From Pseudoalteromonas sp. T1lg23B (GTDB lineage Bacteria; Pseudomonadota; Gammaproteobacteria; Enterobacterales; Alteromonadaceae), in assembly GCF_002964665.1 (NCBI RefSeq), contig NZ_PQBZ01000013.1:546800-610799 (forward strand): DNA of 64,000 nt, written 5' to 3'. Below, piece by piece: positions 45,647 through 54,171 of the stretch. A program made the translations under genes and the position numbers. Numbering within the stretch: the stretch's first letter is position 1; each line of letters opens with the position of its first letter. Below the pieces are notes generated by a model. That model saw only the letters and a program-made list of their open reading frames with translations, was not told where the DNA came from and did not search any database.

Positions 45647-46048
45647 GTGAATACTCTTCCCCTCTATGGTCTTCAGTTACATTTATTCGACTCAAAAAGC
45701 CGATATGACTCTCGTCATCAACACAAAATGTTGATGCTACATGCGTTGATCAGCAGTAAAATCAAAGCCAGCAAACTATCTACACGTAATAAACGAGATA
45801 CCTACCAACAAAGCATTTCTCAACTATCTAAAAAGCTGGGGTGGGCGTATATGACGGTAAAGTCTCTAATTGAAACCATGCGGCCACTTGGTTTTTTTTC
45901 GGTGCTCAAAGAGCAAGTAAGTCGTGTAGCAAAATTTGTGTTTGGTGAAGTGAAGGCAAGTAAAGCCAAAGTGCGCCGAACGATAATTCCCAAAAAAGAG
46001 CGCGAAGCACCACCAATCGAGCGATATCGCGATATTCCCATAGCTTAA
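45647..46048 (+). CDS. Winged-helix protein fragment, possibly a plasmid Rep remnant
   Basis: This 133-codon frame from GTG is open back to about base 45563 without a good start, so the 5' part is missing or shifted; an overlapping frame (45508-45708) may hold broken N-terminal sequence. The centre, QSISQLSKKLGWAYMTVKS then LIETMRPLGFFSVL, reads as a helix-turn-helix with wing, and the tail is very basic (KASKAKVRRTIIPKKERE). Iteron-like repeats lie upstream and a tRNA-Phe 3' end lies before them. A Rep-type initiator remnant from an integrated plasmid fits, but I do not recognise the family with certainty. Confidence 0.4.
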   Translation: MNTLPLYGLQLHLFDSKSRYDSRHQHKMLMLHALISSKIKASKLSTRNKRDTYQQSISQLSKKLGWAYMTVKSLIETMRPLGFFSVLKEQVSRVAKFVFGEVKASKAKVRRTIIPKKEREAPPIERYRDIPIA

Positions 46049-46416
46049 TAAAGCTTTTGCCAATATAAATCAGAACTGCCTCGATGCAGGGCTTTGTCGT
46101 GCCTGAAATTCAAGAAATAGAGCACACAGCTTCTCCGTTGGCTTCCCCTGGTGAGTGAAAATCAGAGTTTTCCTAGTTTAAGCAACTTAAAGGTCTAAAT
46201 GCGCTCTTTGCTAAGCCTTAAGAGTACTGTGTTAGTAAATTAGTGATAGGTGTTTTACGTTCAGTCTAAATCAGTGCTCAAAGCTGCAAACTTAGTGATC
46301 TATCACTTTTAACTGGTGATGCCTTTAAATATAGTGTTTAAATATAAATAGATAGATTTTTACCAAAACGTAGTTTGGCCAAAATCATTTTTAAGTTTTT
46401 AAAGGTAGTTGTTGTA
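46049..46416. other. 368-base gap in the accessory island
   Basis: AT-rich, no gene seen. It contains TCGTGCCTGAAATTCAAG at 46097-46114, close to the GTGCCTGAAATTTGAG phrase behind the tRNA-Arg repeats at 19.9 and 20.1 kb, so a similar sequence follows both tRNA clusters. Confidence 0.5.
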
Positions 46417-46656
46417 ATGGAAAAGATTGAGCTTGGAGTTGAGCCAGTAACGTTTCAGCATGATCTGAATGGTGAAAATGTATTTTTTTGTGTTGGTCAA
46501 ACTGACTTTGAGCGACTTGGTGTCGAGTGCGTTTCAAAACGAGCTGTGTTGAAAGGTGTGTCAGATGATGAAAGTGAAGCGATTCAAGACTATATGATGC
46601 AGGTTATTTTGAGCATGTCTGATGAGAAACCTTTGAGTAGCAGTGGTACACACTAA
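46417..46656 (+). CDS. Small hypothetical protein
   Basis: 79 residues from the ATG after AAAGGTAG; the longer frame adds 14 hydrophobic residues without a ribosome site. Acidic (VSDDESEAIQDYMMQ), no membrane segment, no recognised domain. Stand-alone gene in the accessory island. Function unknown; moderately likely to be real on codon and ribosome-site grounds. Confidence 0.45.
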   Translation: MEKIELGVEPVTFQHDLNGENVFFCVGQTDFERLGVECVSKRAVLKGVSDDESEAIQDYMMQVILSMSDEKPLSSSGTH

Positions 46657-46774
46657 AAGGTGAACAAGTCTAGGAGGTGATACGATAGCTGTTTTCGTGA
46701 TCATAGATGCTTATAAACAGCCGTGAATACTTAGTACTATAATGTATCGAAACTATTTTATAGGTAATATTTTC

Positions 46775-47485
46775 ATGGATTCTTGGGTAGTTAAACAGCT
46801 GAGAGTGCAAATACTGTCCGATCTTGATAGAAGCATACCTTCAGGATACTTTGAGCAAAAAATGCCCAAAGTAAAATTTAGTGAACACGTTAAAGGCCAT
46901 GAATATTTATCGAGCGAGATGAACTGGGGCATACTGGCAACAAAGTTAGGTCAAAGGTTACATAAATCGCCACCACCTGGCTTTACAGCGAGACAGGTTT
47001 CGGCGAGTGAAACTTTAATGAACTTAGGCCTTTTAGCTAGTGCTGAAGCAGCTTATGCTTCAATGAAGCAACTATCAGATTGTGCGTCATCAAAAGGAAT
47101 ATATGACTGTAATTCGGGAAATGTGTCGAATCAGTTTCAAACTGAACACATTCCAACGTTTAAAGCGAATGTGAGAGGTGCGTTGGAGCAATACTTACAC
47201 TACTTATCTGATGACGAAATGCGCCCTTATCTATCTCTAATATCAGAATCAAGAAAAGGAGACTTAATATCAATGGCAAGTAAAAAGCACACGACCATTA
47301 ACAATACTGTGAATGTCCAAGGGTCCAATAGTGGTATTATTCAAACTGGAGAAAAGAATGATTGCAAAACCGCGAACAGCAGCTCTGGAGGAGTACTTAA
47401 ATGGTTGGTAAATCACCTAGCTAGCTTTATTATCACCATTACAGGTGGAGTGATAGTTGTTATAGTAACTAAGTTCCTACTGTAG
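46775..47485 (+). CDS. Tail-anchored membrane protein with NSG-type repeat motif
   Basis: About 236 residues from the ATG after AGGTAAT; an earlier ATG at 46742 lacks a ribosome site. A helical N-terminal domain of about 170 residues has no recognised family. It is followed by THTTINNTVNV-like sequence (here HTTINNTVNVQGSNSGIIQTG), then a Ser/Gly linker, and a C-terminal membrane helix (SFIITITGGVIVVIVTKFLL). The NxVNVxGxNSGIIxxG phrase resembles short beta motifs seen in bacterial conflict and membrane-effector proteins. A membrane-acting effector role is inference. It is AT-rich and lies in the tRNA-Phe island. Confidence 0.55.
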   Translation: MDSWVVKQLRVQILSDLDRSIPSGYFEQKMPKVKFSEHVKGHEYLSSEMNWGILATKLGQRLHKSPPPGFTARQVSASETLMNLGLLASAEAAYASMKQLSDCASSKGIYDCNSGNVSNQFQTEHIPTFKANVRGALEQYLHYLSDDEMRPYLSLISESRKGDLISMASKKHTTINNTVNVQGSNSGIIQTGEKNDCKTANSSSGGVLKWLVNHLASFIITITGGVIVVIVTKFLL

Positions 47486-47794
47486 CAATGTTGCATCATC
47501 GATCGTATTAATTGGTAAATTCGGTAATTTGGGTAAATCTTCAAAAACATCTATTAAGTGACATTCATATCAAAGCGCCCAAAAAGCATACCAATTCGGT
47601 GCTAATCAATGCTTCAAAGAATAATGTTAAACATGCTGTACATCGGATAACAACACTTGCCGTGGTTGAGCTTTTAGAATTCTCCCCCTCTAATTTTATG
47701 TATGGACTACCTCCAGATTGACTCAGAAGCTAAGAATATGACATTAATACTTTTTGTATTTTAAACGAAACATAACAAAAGGAAACTTGGGGGA
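47486..47794. other. 309-base gap between island genes
   Basis: Contains a 69-codon frame (47512-47721) without a ribosome site or domain, which I do not call. A GGGGGA ribosome site lies at its end for the next gene. Nothing else is seen. Confidence 0.5.
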
Positions 47795-48409
47795 ATGAAC
47801 AGTTACTTACGTTTAATTGACCAGAAGATAAACCCTTTGATGAAACTGCTGACGTACGTATCAGTAATGTTAGCTATAGTAGTTTTCTTCTATGATTGGG
47901 TGATAAAAGAAGAGTCCCGTTTAATGACTGCTTGGCAAGTTGTTGCAACCCGAGCATCAGGGAACAGCGGAAAAATAAGAGCTTTAGAATACTTAAATCA
48001 ACGAGGGGAGAGGTTAATGGGCATTGATATGTCGCCCCCAAATATAGATCGCTCTGAAGACATGTTAAGTGTTGGAGTGTATTTAGCCGGAATTAATTTG
48101 AGCGATGCTGATTTAAGTATGGCAAATTTTTTGGGAGCGCACCTTGGAGGTGCTAATTTCTCAAATGCAACGCTGGTTATGAGCGACTTAAGAGCTGGAT
48201 TTTTGAGGCAAACAATTTTTGATGGTGCCAACATGCGAGGTGCGCATTTCTCGGGTAGTCCGTTAGTTGAAGTGAGCCTAAAAGACGCCGACATTCGTGG
48301 CGCCATAGGGCTATCATGCGAGAGTCTCACAGTGGCAAAGTATTGGGAGACTGCAATTCGAGACGATTCATTGAAATGTGGAGCTCCCATACCAGCAGCA
48401 TTGAAATAA
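47795..48409 (+). CDS. Membrane-anchored pentapeptide-repeat protein
   Basis: A 204-residue protein. One N-terminal membrane segment (LLTYVSVMLAIVVFFYDWVI) is followed by a linker, then pentapeptide repeats of A(D/N)Lxx type (LAGINLSDADLSMANFL, GAHLGGANFSNATLVMSDL, GANMRGAHFSGS, DADIRGA). These form a right-handed quadrilateral beta-helix; the anchor puts the helix outside or inside depending on topology. It converges with another pentapeptide protein fused to an ion channel 60 bases away. A strong ribosome site (GGGGGA). Function unknown. Confidence 0.75.
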   Translation: MNSYLRLIDQKINPLMKLLTYVSVMLAIVVFFYDWVIKEESRLMTAWQVVATRASGNSGKIRALEYLNQRGERLMGIDMSPPNIDRSEDMLSVGVYLAGINLSDADLSMANFLGAHLGGANFSNATLVMSDLRAGFLRQTIFDGANMRGAHFSGSPLVEVSLKDADIRGAIGLSCESLTVAKYWETAIRDDSLKCGAPIPAALK

Positions 48410-48471
48410 ATGCTCTATTACTTATCGCGTTTTAGCACACTTTTGATAGCTAGTTTGTATGTTTTAAATCA

Positions 48472-49647
48472 TTATTTAGCTGTAATTTTATTGCTGAATA
48501 ATGTTATTAAAAGGCCAAGAAAAATGAAGCCAATAATTACTTCAATGCTAGCTAAAACCATTGCCAATAATGTCTTTGGAGATATGTCTCCGTATCCCAG
48601 AGTCGTAAATGTAGCAACCGAATAGTACAAATGGACAAACCAACTTTCTTTCATTGTCTGTAGATGTTCTGGGTAATTAAGGTGATCTGGAGAAAGGTAC
48701 CAGAATAAAACTGAAAAAAGTAGAATTAAGAGAGTTGCCCAACCACCCAGCAAGTAGCCACTCTTTCCACAATCTGAGGTTAAGAGCCAGAGCAAGTAAG
48801 TGTTGGGTCTGTCTTCTGCAAATTCTTCAATGTGGGCTTGTTCTTGTACTTTGTGTTTTATAAGTTCTCCCCCAATTGATGTACCTATATTGCAGCCAAT
48901 ACATTGAGTTGAAAGCTGTTTACCGTTTTTAAGGCGGCTCAGGAAAGGAAGCATTACAAGCTCAAGGCCACTAATAATAGCGTTATGAAAATTGCAGTAT
49001 GAGATATTAGATTGGGCTATTGTGCTTTCTTTGAAATTAGCAGATATAAATTGGCTATTTGAGAGGTCAGTATTTCTAATATTAACTGCCCAAAATACGC
49101 ATTTATTAAAGATTGATTTCTTTAAGACTGTACTTTGGAAAGAAGAGAAGTAAATATTTGAGTTCTCAAAGGTACAGCAATGCATTTCAGCTTTGCCAAA
49201 GTTAGCGTTTTGGATCATACAGTCTGAAAAGTCACATTCAACCAGCTTCGCGCCTTTTAAATTGGCTATTAACCTTAGCATTACTTTTATTCTTACTTTT
49301 AAAAACCATGTAGATGACAAATCTTGAGTGCCAAATACGACTCCACTCATATCACAATTGTGAAACAGTGCACCAGCAAAGTTGGCTCCTCTCAAATCAG
49401 CTGATTTGAAATCTAATGAATTAAAATGGGAAGTTCTAAATAAGTGCTCATCGCTGCATTCTGCCCCAACTAATGTGGTACATGAGCTTCCATTTTCGTA
49501 TATGGCAACTTTATTTGAAGCGTCATCTCGACCATAAACCTTATCAAGATATGTAGCAGAGAAGTTCGCACGTTCGCCCTCAATACCTCCTGTTTTAAGA
49601 AATTTCTTATGTAATGCGAGTATTCTATTTAGCTGAGTTTGTGTCAT
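48472..49647 (-). CDS. Pentapeptide-repeat protein fused to a two-TM potassium channel
   Basis: A 391-residue protein. Residues about 70-230 are pentapeptide repeats (FKSADLRGANFAGALFHNCD, LKGAKLVECDFSDCMIQNA, RNTDLSNSQFISANFKEST). The C-terminal part has two membrane helices (GYLLGGWATLLILLFSVLFW and the last ASIEVIIGFIFLGLLITLF) that flank a pore loop with the potassium filter TTLGYGD. It should be a potassium-selective channel with a cytoplasmic beta-helix as sensor or oligomerisation module. It is convergent with a second pentapeptide protein. Possible roles: osmotic response or membrane depolarisation as defence; both are inference. Confidence 0.78.
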   Translation of the reverse strand: MTQTQLNRILALHKKFLKTGGIEGERANFSATYLDKVYGRDDASNKVAIYENGSSCTTLVGAECSDEHLFRTSHFNSLDFKSADLRGANFAGALFHNCDMSGVVFGTQDLSSTWFLKVRIKVMLRLIANLKGAKLVECDFSDCMIQNANFGKAEMHCCTFENSNIYFSSFQSTVLKKSIFNKCVFWAVNIRNTDLSNSQFISANFKESTIAQSNISYCNFHNAIISGLELVMLPFLSRLKNGKQLSTQCIGCNIGTSIGGELIKHKVQEQAHIEEFAEDRPNTYLLWLLTSDCGKSGYLLGGWATLLILLFSVLFWYLSPDHLNYPEHLQTMKESWFVHLYYSVATFTTLGYGDISPKTLLAMVLASIEVIIGFIFLGLLITLFSNKITAK

Positions 49648-50080
49648 TGAAATTACCTACTCCAAAAGAACGTAACTAGAAAAGTTTCGTAAATAAGATT
49701 CTCCTTATCAATATGATAGCTCGATTTCACCGATACACATCCACCACGTCATTCCGCGAAGCAAAGAGAAATGACGCGGTGGCAAACCCCACCTAAACCA
49801 AGCAGAACAAAGAGGGGAGAATCAATTATTGACTTTATGTGCGCGTTATGACAGTCTGAAAACGATTCCAGCAAAAGCGAGACGAATGTCATCGCATCAA
49901 GAAATAAAGCCTTTGGCTTTATCATATCAGTGAGATCTACTCACAACTAGAAACCAAGCTTTCGGGCTTTTTACCTCACAAATTAGTTCATCTGATTTAG
50001 GCACTTTTATGCCTTGAATTTGGCTATTTGTACTTGCATGTAATTAACTTAAACACAAATCACTTTACAGCGAGGCTGTT
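49648..50080. other. 433-base gap with hairpins
   Basis: No gene seen. It holds an imperfect 13-bp inverted repeat CCACCACGTCATT...AATGACGCGGTGG at about 49750-49793 (one mismatch), a small hairpin ATAAAGCC-TTT-GGCTTTAT near 49903-49921, and a weak terminator-like CAAGC-TTTCG-GGCTTTTT near 49953-49974. The first resembles dispersed intergenic repeats of marine gammaproteobacteria. Confidence 0.5.
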
Positions 50081-50338
50081 ATGAATTTAAAAGAAAATGC
50101 GAGAGAACATCTATTAGACGCAGCGATTAACGATATTGAAGAGAATGGGATCTACTGGAATGGGTCAATTTCCAGAAGCCAAAGAGGGCATTTGCTCACA
50201 TTGTTAGAAGAGCATGGATACGAGATCTCCATGAATGAAGTTCCACCTTATTGGGAGCATGCTTTTTATACCTCAGCTTATTCATATGATGATGTACTCG
50301 AACTAGCACAGAAGCGAGCTGAAGAAAGTGGCTTTTAA
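50081..50338 (+). CDS. Small hypothetical protein
   Basis: An 85-residue soluble, acidic protein (AREHLLDAAINDIEENGIYW; LLTLLEEHGYEI; YDDVLELAQKRAEESGF), probably two or three helices with no recognised domain. A GCGAGG ribosome site precedes the ATG. Stand-alone in the accessory island. Function unknown. Confidence 0.5.
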   Translation: MNLKENAREHLLDAAINDIEENGIYWNGSISRSQRGHLLTLLEEHGYEISMNEVPPYWEHAFYTSAYSYDDVLELAQKRAEESGF

Positions 50339-50566
50339 GTGAGTTTATAATTACGCTCATGTGGACAACGTGGGGTGCAAGTGTAGTGGTCAATACTTTT
50401 TGGCTCCGCCATTTTTAGTGTGGTTTTGGTTGTTTTAGTTAGCTGTTTACAAAGGTAAATATTGATGGAATTATAAATGTAAGTAATACAAGCTGTTTTA
50501 GAGCATTATAAAGCACCAAAATGCAATAGAATAAACTGTTATTCGGTTCTGGAATAAGGAGTAAGC

Positions 50567-51112
50567 ATGAAGTTTGAAGAAGCACAAAAAGATATGAGTT
50601 TTTCATATTTTGGAGGTGGAACAGGTGTTTTAGTTTCTGGCTTAGTGTGGTGTATTGCGGGTTTTGTTGCGCTATTTTACTCGAACCTGTCAAGTATGCT
50701 GACCTTGTTCTTTGGTGGTATGTTTATACACCCGCTGGCTATGTTATTATCGAAAGTACTTAAACGTCCTGGAAATCATGATCCTAAAAATCCTTTAGGT
50801 AAACTTGCATTAGAAAGCACTATTATTTTGTTTGTCGGTTTGTTCTTAGCTTTCTATGTGGCAAAGCTGCATGTAGAGTGGTTTTACCCAATAATGCTCA
50901 TGGCTATAGGTGTCCGTTACTTAATTTTTAACACTTTATATGGCTCAAGAATCTACTGGGTTTTAGGTGCGGTGCTTATGCTATCAGGTATGTTTTGTGT
51001 CATATTTGGTGCAAACTTTTTAATTGGTGCTTTTATTGGTGGTTTAACAGAAATTATATTTTCTTTAGTTATTCTAAATAAATCAAAAGGTGTGGTTTTA
51101 AATACTGCATAA
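50567..51112 (+). CDS. DUF7010-like integral membrane protein
   Basis: A 181-residue protein with about six hydrophobic segments, beginning FEEAQKDMSFSYFGGGTGVLVSGLVW, quoted here in part only. It has GGMFIHPLAMLLSKVLKRPG between segments, and the layout matches the DUF7010 family of small membrane proteins. A good AAGGAG ribosome site. It stands alone in a region of single-gene units. Function unknown. Confidence 0.65.
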   Translation: MKFEEAQKDMSFSYFGGGTGVLVSGLVWCIAGFVALFYSNLSSMLTLFFGGMFIHPLAMLLSKVLKRPGNHDPKNPLGKLALESTIILFVGLFLAFYVAKLHVEWFYPIMLMAIGVRYLIFNTLYGSRIYWVLGAVLMLSGMFCVIFGANFLIGAFIGGLTEIIFSLVILNKSKGVVLNTA

Positions 51113-51224
51113 CTAGCTAGTTAATATGAACAAGAAACAGTTGGATGTTTTCGTGTCTCAACATTTTAGCTAACAATTTTTTGCCCATTATTGGGCGCTA
51201 TGAATAATCAGAATCGAAGCAGCT

Positions 51225-51632
51225 ATGAATATTAAAGTTGAACTTAATGGCGAGATTGACGACGCCGAAATTGTAGCGTTATACCGAGCTAACGAATGGT
51301 CATCGGCAGAAAAGCCTGAACGGCTTTTGCCTGCTCTGCGTAACTCCCACACTCTAGTTACAGCTCGTTTAGATGGAAAATTAGTAGGTGTGGGGAACGC
51401 TATATCTGATGGTCATCTCGTCGTATATTACCCTCATATGCTTGTTCACCCCTCTTACCATGGTAATGGCATAGGGCGTAAAATGATGGTGGCAATGCAG
51501 TCTGTTTACCGAGGTTTTCATCAACAAATGCTTAGCGCTGACACAGGGGCCATTGAGTTTTATAAAGCGCTAGGCTTTGAACGAGCAGGTAAAACAGAGC
51601 CTATGTGGATATATTCAGGCAACGAGCATTAG
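51225..51632 (+). CDS. GNAT-family N-acetyltransferase
   Basis: A 135-residue acetyltransferase with the GNAT core: LVGVGNAISDGHLVVYYPHMLVHPSYHGNGIGRKMM (quoted in part) includes the acetyl-CoA pyrophosphate loop HGNGIGR, and the C-terminal GAIEFYKALGFERAGKTEPM is motif B. It would acetylate an amine on a small molecule or protein. Stand-alone with a weak ribosome site. Substrate unknown. Confidence 0.85.
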   Translation: MNIKVELNGEIDDAEIVALYRANEWSSAEKPERLLPALRNSHTLVTARLDGKLVGVGNAISDGHLVVYYPHMLVHPSYHGNGIGRKMMVAMQSVYRGFHQQMLSADTGAIEFYKALGFERAGKTEPMWIYSGNEH

Positions 51633-51784
51633 GCACATAGTAAGCGTATTGAATTAACCTCTAGCTCTTTATTGGCTCTGTGTTGGACGTTATGAGCACG
51701 CCGAGTTAGTCCCCTTACTGCTTGCAAATTAGGCTGGTTAAACTAAAGGCTCCAGCCAATAAACCCGCCTGTAAAGTACCGTGT

Positions 51785-53008
51785 TTAATCTTGCAAATCT
51801 AGAATGTAAGCAGCGCCTGAGGCATTGCCGTTGTCGTCGCGATGCGGGGCTCCGATAATTGCGTGTTGCTTGGTTAGGGCAAGGTTCCAACCAAATCGGT
51901 CTTCTGCTGCGCCATCACTGGCGACGATTTTGGTGCTATAACGCCATTGACCTTGTTGTTTTTTAAACACGTATAGCGCACCTGCGTTTTCAGCCTTGGC
52001 ATCGTGATGCATGGCGCTGATGAGCGCGGTGTCTTGGTAAAGTGCTACGCCACGGGCGAATCGGTCGTCGGCTTTGCCATCGGGGGCGATTAACTTTTGG
52101 GTTTGAGTCCATTTCCCTTGTGAGCGCTCAAAAATATAGGCCGAGCCTGCATCTGTGCCAATGCCTTCTACATCATCACGTCTGGCGGAGATGAGGGCGG
52201 TATCGCCAAACAGTGCCACTCTTACACCAAAAATGTCGGTGTTGGCGCCATCACTTGCCATCAGTTTGGCTTGTTGATGCCATTGCTTACCGTCAAAATG
52301 ATAGGCATAAACGGCACCGGCTTTTTCGGCGCGTTCATCGTTTAAATCAGCGCCCACGAGCATGGTATTGCCGTCAATCGCAACACTTATTCCGAATAAA
52401 TCGCCAGCCGCGCCATCTTGAGCGGTGAGTTTACTGTGAAATTGCCATGAGTCTTTGTCTCGCATATAAACGTAGGCGGATCCTGAGTCTTTATGTGGCG
52501 TATCGCTGTGAGGGGCACCGATGACCAAAAAGCGCTCTGTCAGTGCAATGCTTTGACCAAATGCATCTCCTGCTTGCCCATCGATGGCGGTTAAAATTTG
52601 TTTTTGTGTCCATGAGCTTGCTGCTCGTTCAAAGGTAATTACGGCACCTGAGTCTTCCCCTTTATCGTCTCGTCTGCTTGCCCCTAGCACGGCGACATGG
52701 TTTTTGAGTGCTACCTTGCCGCCAAGGGTGTCACCAGCAAAAGCCGGTTCGGCAACCAATGTGGCTTGCTGTTGCCACCCTTTAGCGCCCAAGGTATAGA
52801 CGTAGGCGGTTCCTGAGTCTTTGACTTGGTTGGCGTCAGCGTTGAGCGCACCCACTAGTGCGGTTGTGCCATCTATTGCAACGCTAAAAGCAAATTGGTC
52901 TTGGGCTTGACCATTGTCGGGCAACAACTTGTGTTGCGTCGCATCACTTTGCCAAGTGACTAATAAAGTGAAACAACATAAATATTTAAAAATAGAATGA
53001 GAGTTCAT
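51785..53008 (-). CDS. Secreted FG-GAP repeat (integrin-like propeller) protein
   Basis: A 407-residue protein from the ATG with a GGAAG site; an upstream ATG four codons earlier is less likely. A signal peptide (FKYLCCFTLLVTWQSDA) is followed by seven FG-GAP-type repeats, each with a D-x-F or D-x-FG turn and a TALVGA/VIGAPH-like strand, e.g. DGAAGDLFGISVAIDG, DGKADDRFARGVAL, DGAAEDRFGWNLAL. Seven repeats are exactly enough for one closed propeller. It is probably exported and may bind calcium or a surface ligand. No other domain is present. Function unknown. Confidence 0.78.
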   Translation of the reverse strand: MNSHSIFKYLCCFTLLVTWQSDATQHKLLPDNGQAQDQFAFSVAIDGTTALVGALNADANQVKDSGTAYVYTLGAKGWQQQATLVAEPAFAGDTLGGKVALKNHVAVLGASRRDDKGEDSGAVITFERAASSWTQKQILTAIDGQAGDAFGQSIALTERFLVIGAPHSDTPHKDSGSAYVYMRDKDSWQFHSKLTAQDGAAGDLFGISVAIDGNTMLVGADLNDERAEKAGAVYAYHFDGKQWHQQAKLMASDGANTDIFGVRVALFGDTALISARRDDVEGIGTDAGSAYIFERSQGKWTQTQKLIAPDGKADDRFARGVALYQDTALISAMHHDAKAENAGALYVFKKQQGQWRYSTKIVASDGAAEDRFGWNLALTKQHAIIGAPHRDDNGNASGAAYILDLQD

Positions 53009-53118
53009 GACTACTTCCATGTGTTTTTAGGGTTAAAAGATCACTTTATGCAATTCGCATCCACTGAACAACAGCTAATTAACGAGTTGAAAAGCATCAA
53101 AAAAAGATGGATGCAGAG

Positions 53119-54168
53119 TTAATACCCCGATAACTCGGCATAGCCAATGCCATTAAATCCACCGCTGGCTCTCACTCGGCCTTCCCAGTAGGGGATCGAC
53201 AACTTGTTTAGAGAATTTTTCGTGATGGTTTCAATCAGCACCGGTGCAAAGTCGGGCAATTCAATTTTCCAATGACTTGGGTATTGAGTACCCTCAATCG
53301 TGATATGTTGTAACGCCTGTAAACGAATATCTTGTCGAGGAATTTGCGTCGCTTGACCCTGCTCATTAATACGTGTGCCGCTACAGTAGTCATAATTTTG
53401 CTGTGCATCGCGAATGCAAAACAACATTAAGCCTTGTTTGGGGTTATCGTCACTCACTAGGCTGAACCAGTCCCAGCCAAGTTGGCTTTTATCCAACAAG
53501 CTCGCTGACCACTCTCTGTCATACCAAGCATTACCTGACACTTGGTAACTTTTGCCCTCAAAAGTTAAGGTGCCCTGTGTTTGCAAAAATGGGTAGCTGA
53601 AATAGTAAGAGGCATGGCCGCTTTGAGTTTTTTGACTGTAGCCGTTTTCACCATGCAAGGTGAGTGGACTATTACTGAGTGACACATCAATGGCATAGTC
53701 ACCTTGGCTTGCTTTGAGTTGCAGTGGCAAAAAGCTTCGCTCGGTGCTTTTTAGTGACCAGTTATCTAAATGGGCGGCAAATGGGGTGGTTGTGATACCT
53801 GCCTGTCCAGCTCGTGCAAATCGTTCAAAGGCAATATGTGACTGCTCATGTTGTAGCGCAAAATGGGCAAAATAAAGTTGGTTATCCCACCATGTTGACT
53901 CAAAGGGTAAAGGCACCAGTGTTCGAAATAAAGTCCACTGTGCGCCAAAGGTTTCGCCACTATCCGCACTTAAGTTTGCTGTCACATACCACCATTCGAT
54001 GCCTTGCTCCAAGTGTGGGCCATGATCTTGTGGAAACATTACGCCACGGCGTTTGTCTACAGGTTCACCACTGACGGTTTGCAGGGCTTGGGTGTGTTCA
54101 GTCTGAGGAGCTGGGCCACATCCCATCAGTAGCACAATAAAAAGCAGTAAGCAGGACGACTTTATCAT
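53119..54168 (-). CDS. AttH-like lipoprotein (lipocalin-like/CrtC-like)
   Basis: A 349-residue lipoprotein. The signal sequence ends in the lipobox LMGC with Cys17. The mature part shows DHGPHLEQGIEWWYVTANL, FGAQWTLFRTL and GNAWYDREWSASLL plus GWDWFSLV, landmarks of AttH/carotenoid-hydratase-like lipocalin-fold proteins. In attEFGH-type operons it works with an ABC permease and ATPase. Here the permease gene ends 3 bases upstream and the ATPase lies before that. The transported or bound lipid-like molecule is unknown. Confidence 0.8.
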   Translation of the reverse strand: MIKSSCLLLFIVLLMGCGPAPQTEHTQALQTVSGEPVDKRRGVMFPQDHGPHLEQGIEWWYVTANLSADSGETFGAQWTLFRTLVPLPFESTWWDNQLYFAHFALQHEQSHIAFERFARAGQAGITTTPFAAHLDNWSLKSTERSFLPLQLKASQGDYAIDVSLSNSPLTLHGENGYSQKTQSGHASYYFSYPFLQTQGTLTFEGKSYQVSGNAWYDREWSASLLDKSQLGWDWFSLVSDDNPKQGLMLFCIRDAQQNYDYCSGTRINEQGQATQIPRQDIRLQALQHITIEGTQYPSHWKIELPDFAPVLIETITKNSLNKLSIPYWEGRVRASGGFNGIGYAELSGY

Positions 54169-54171
54169 TGG

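Noticed and set aside
47512..47721. A 69-codon plus-strand frame
   Set aside because: No ribosome site, no domain, and codon use like random AT-rich sequence.
51633..51784. Possible integron attC site after the GNAT gene (ACGTTATGAG)
   Set aside because: No full pair of core sites (RYYYAAC/GTTRRRY) and no regular cassette spacing.
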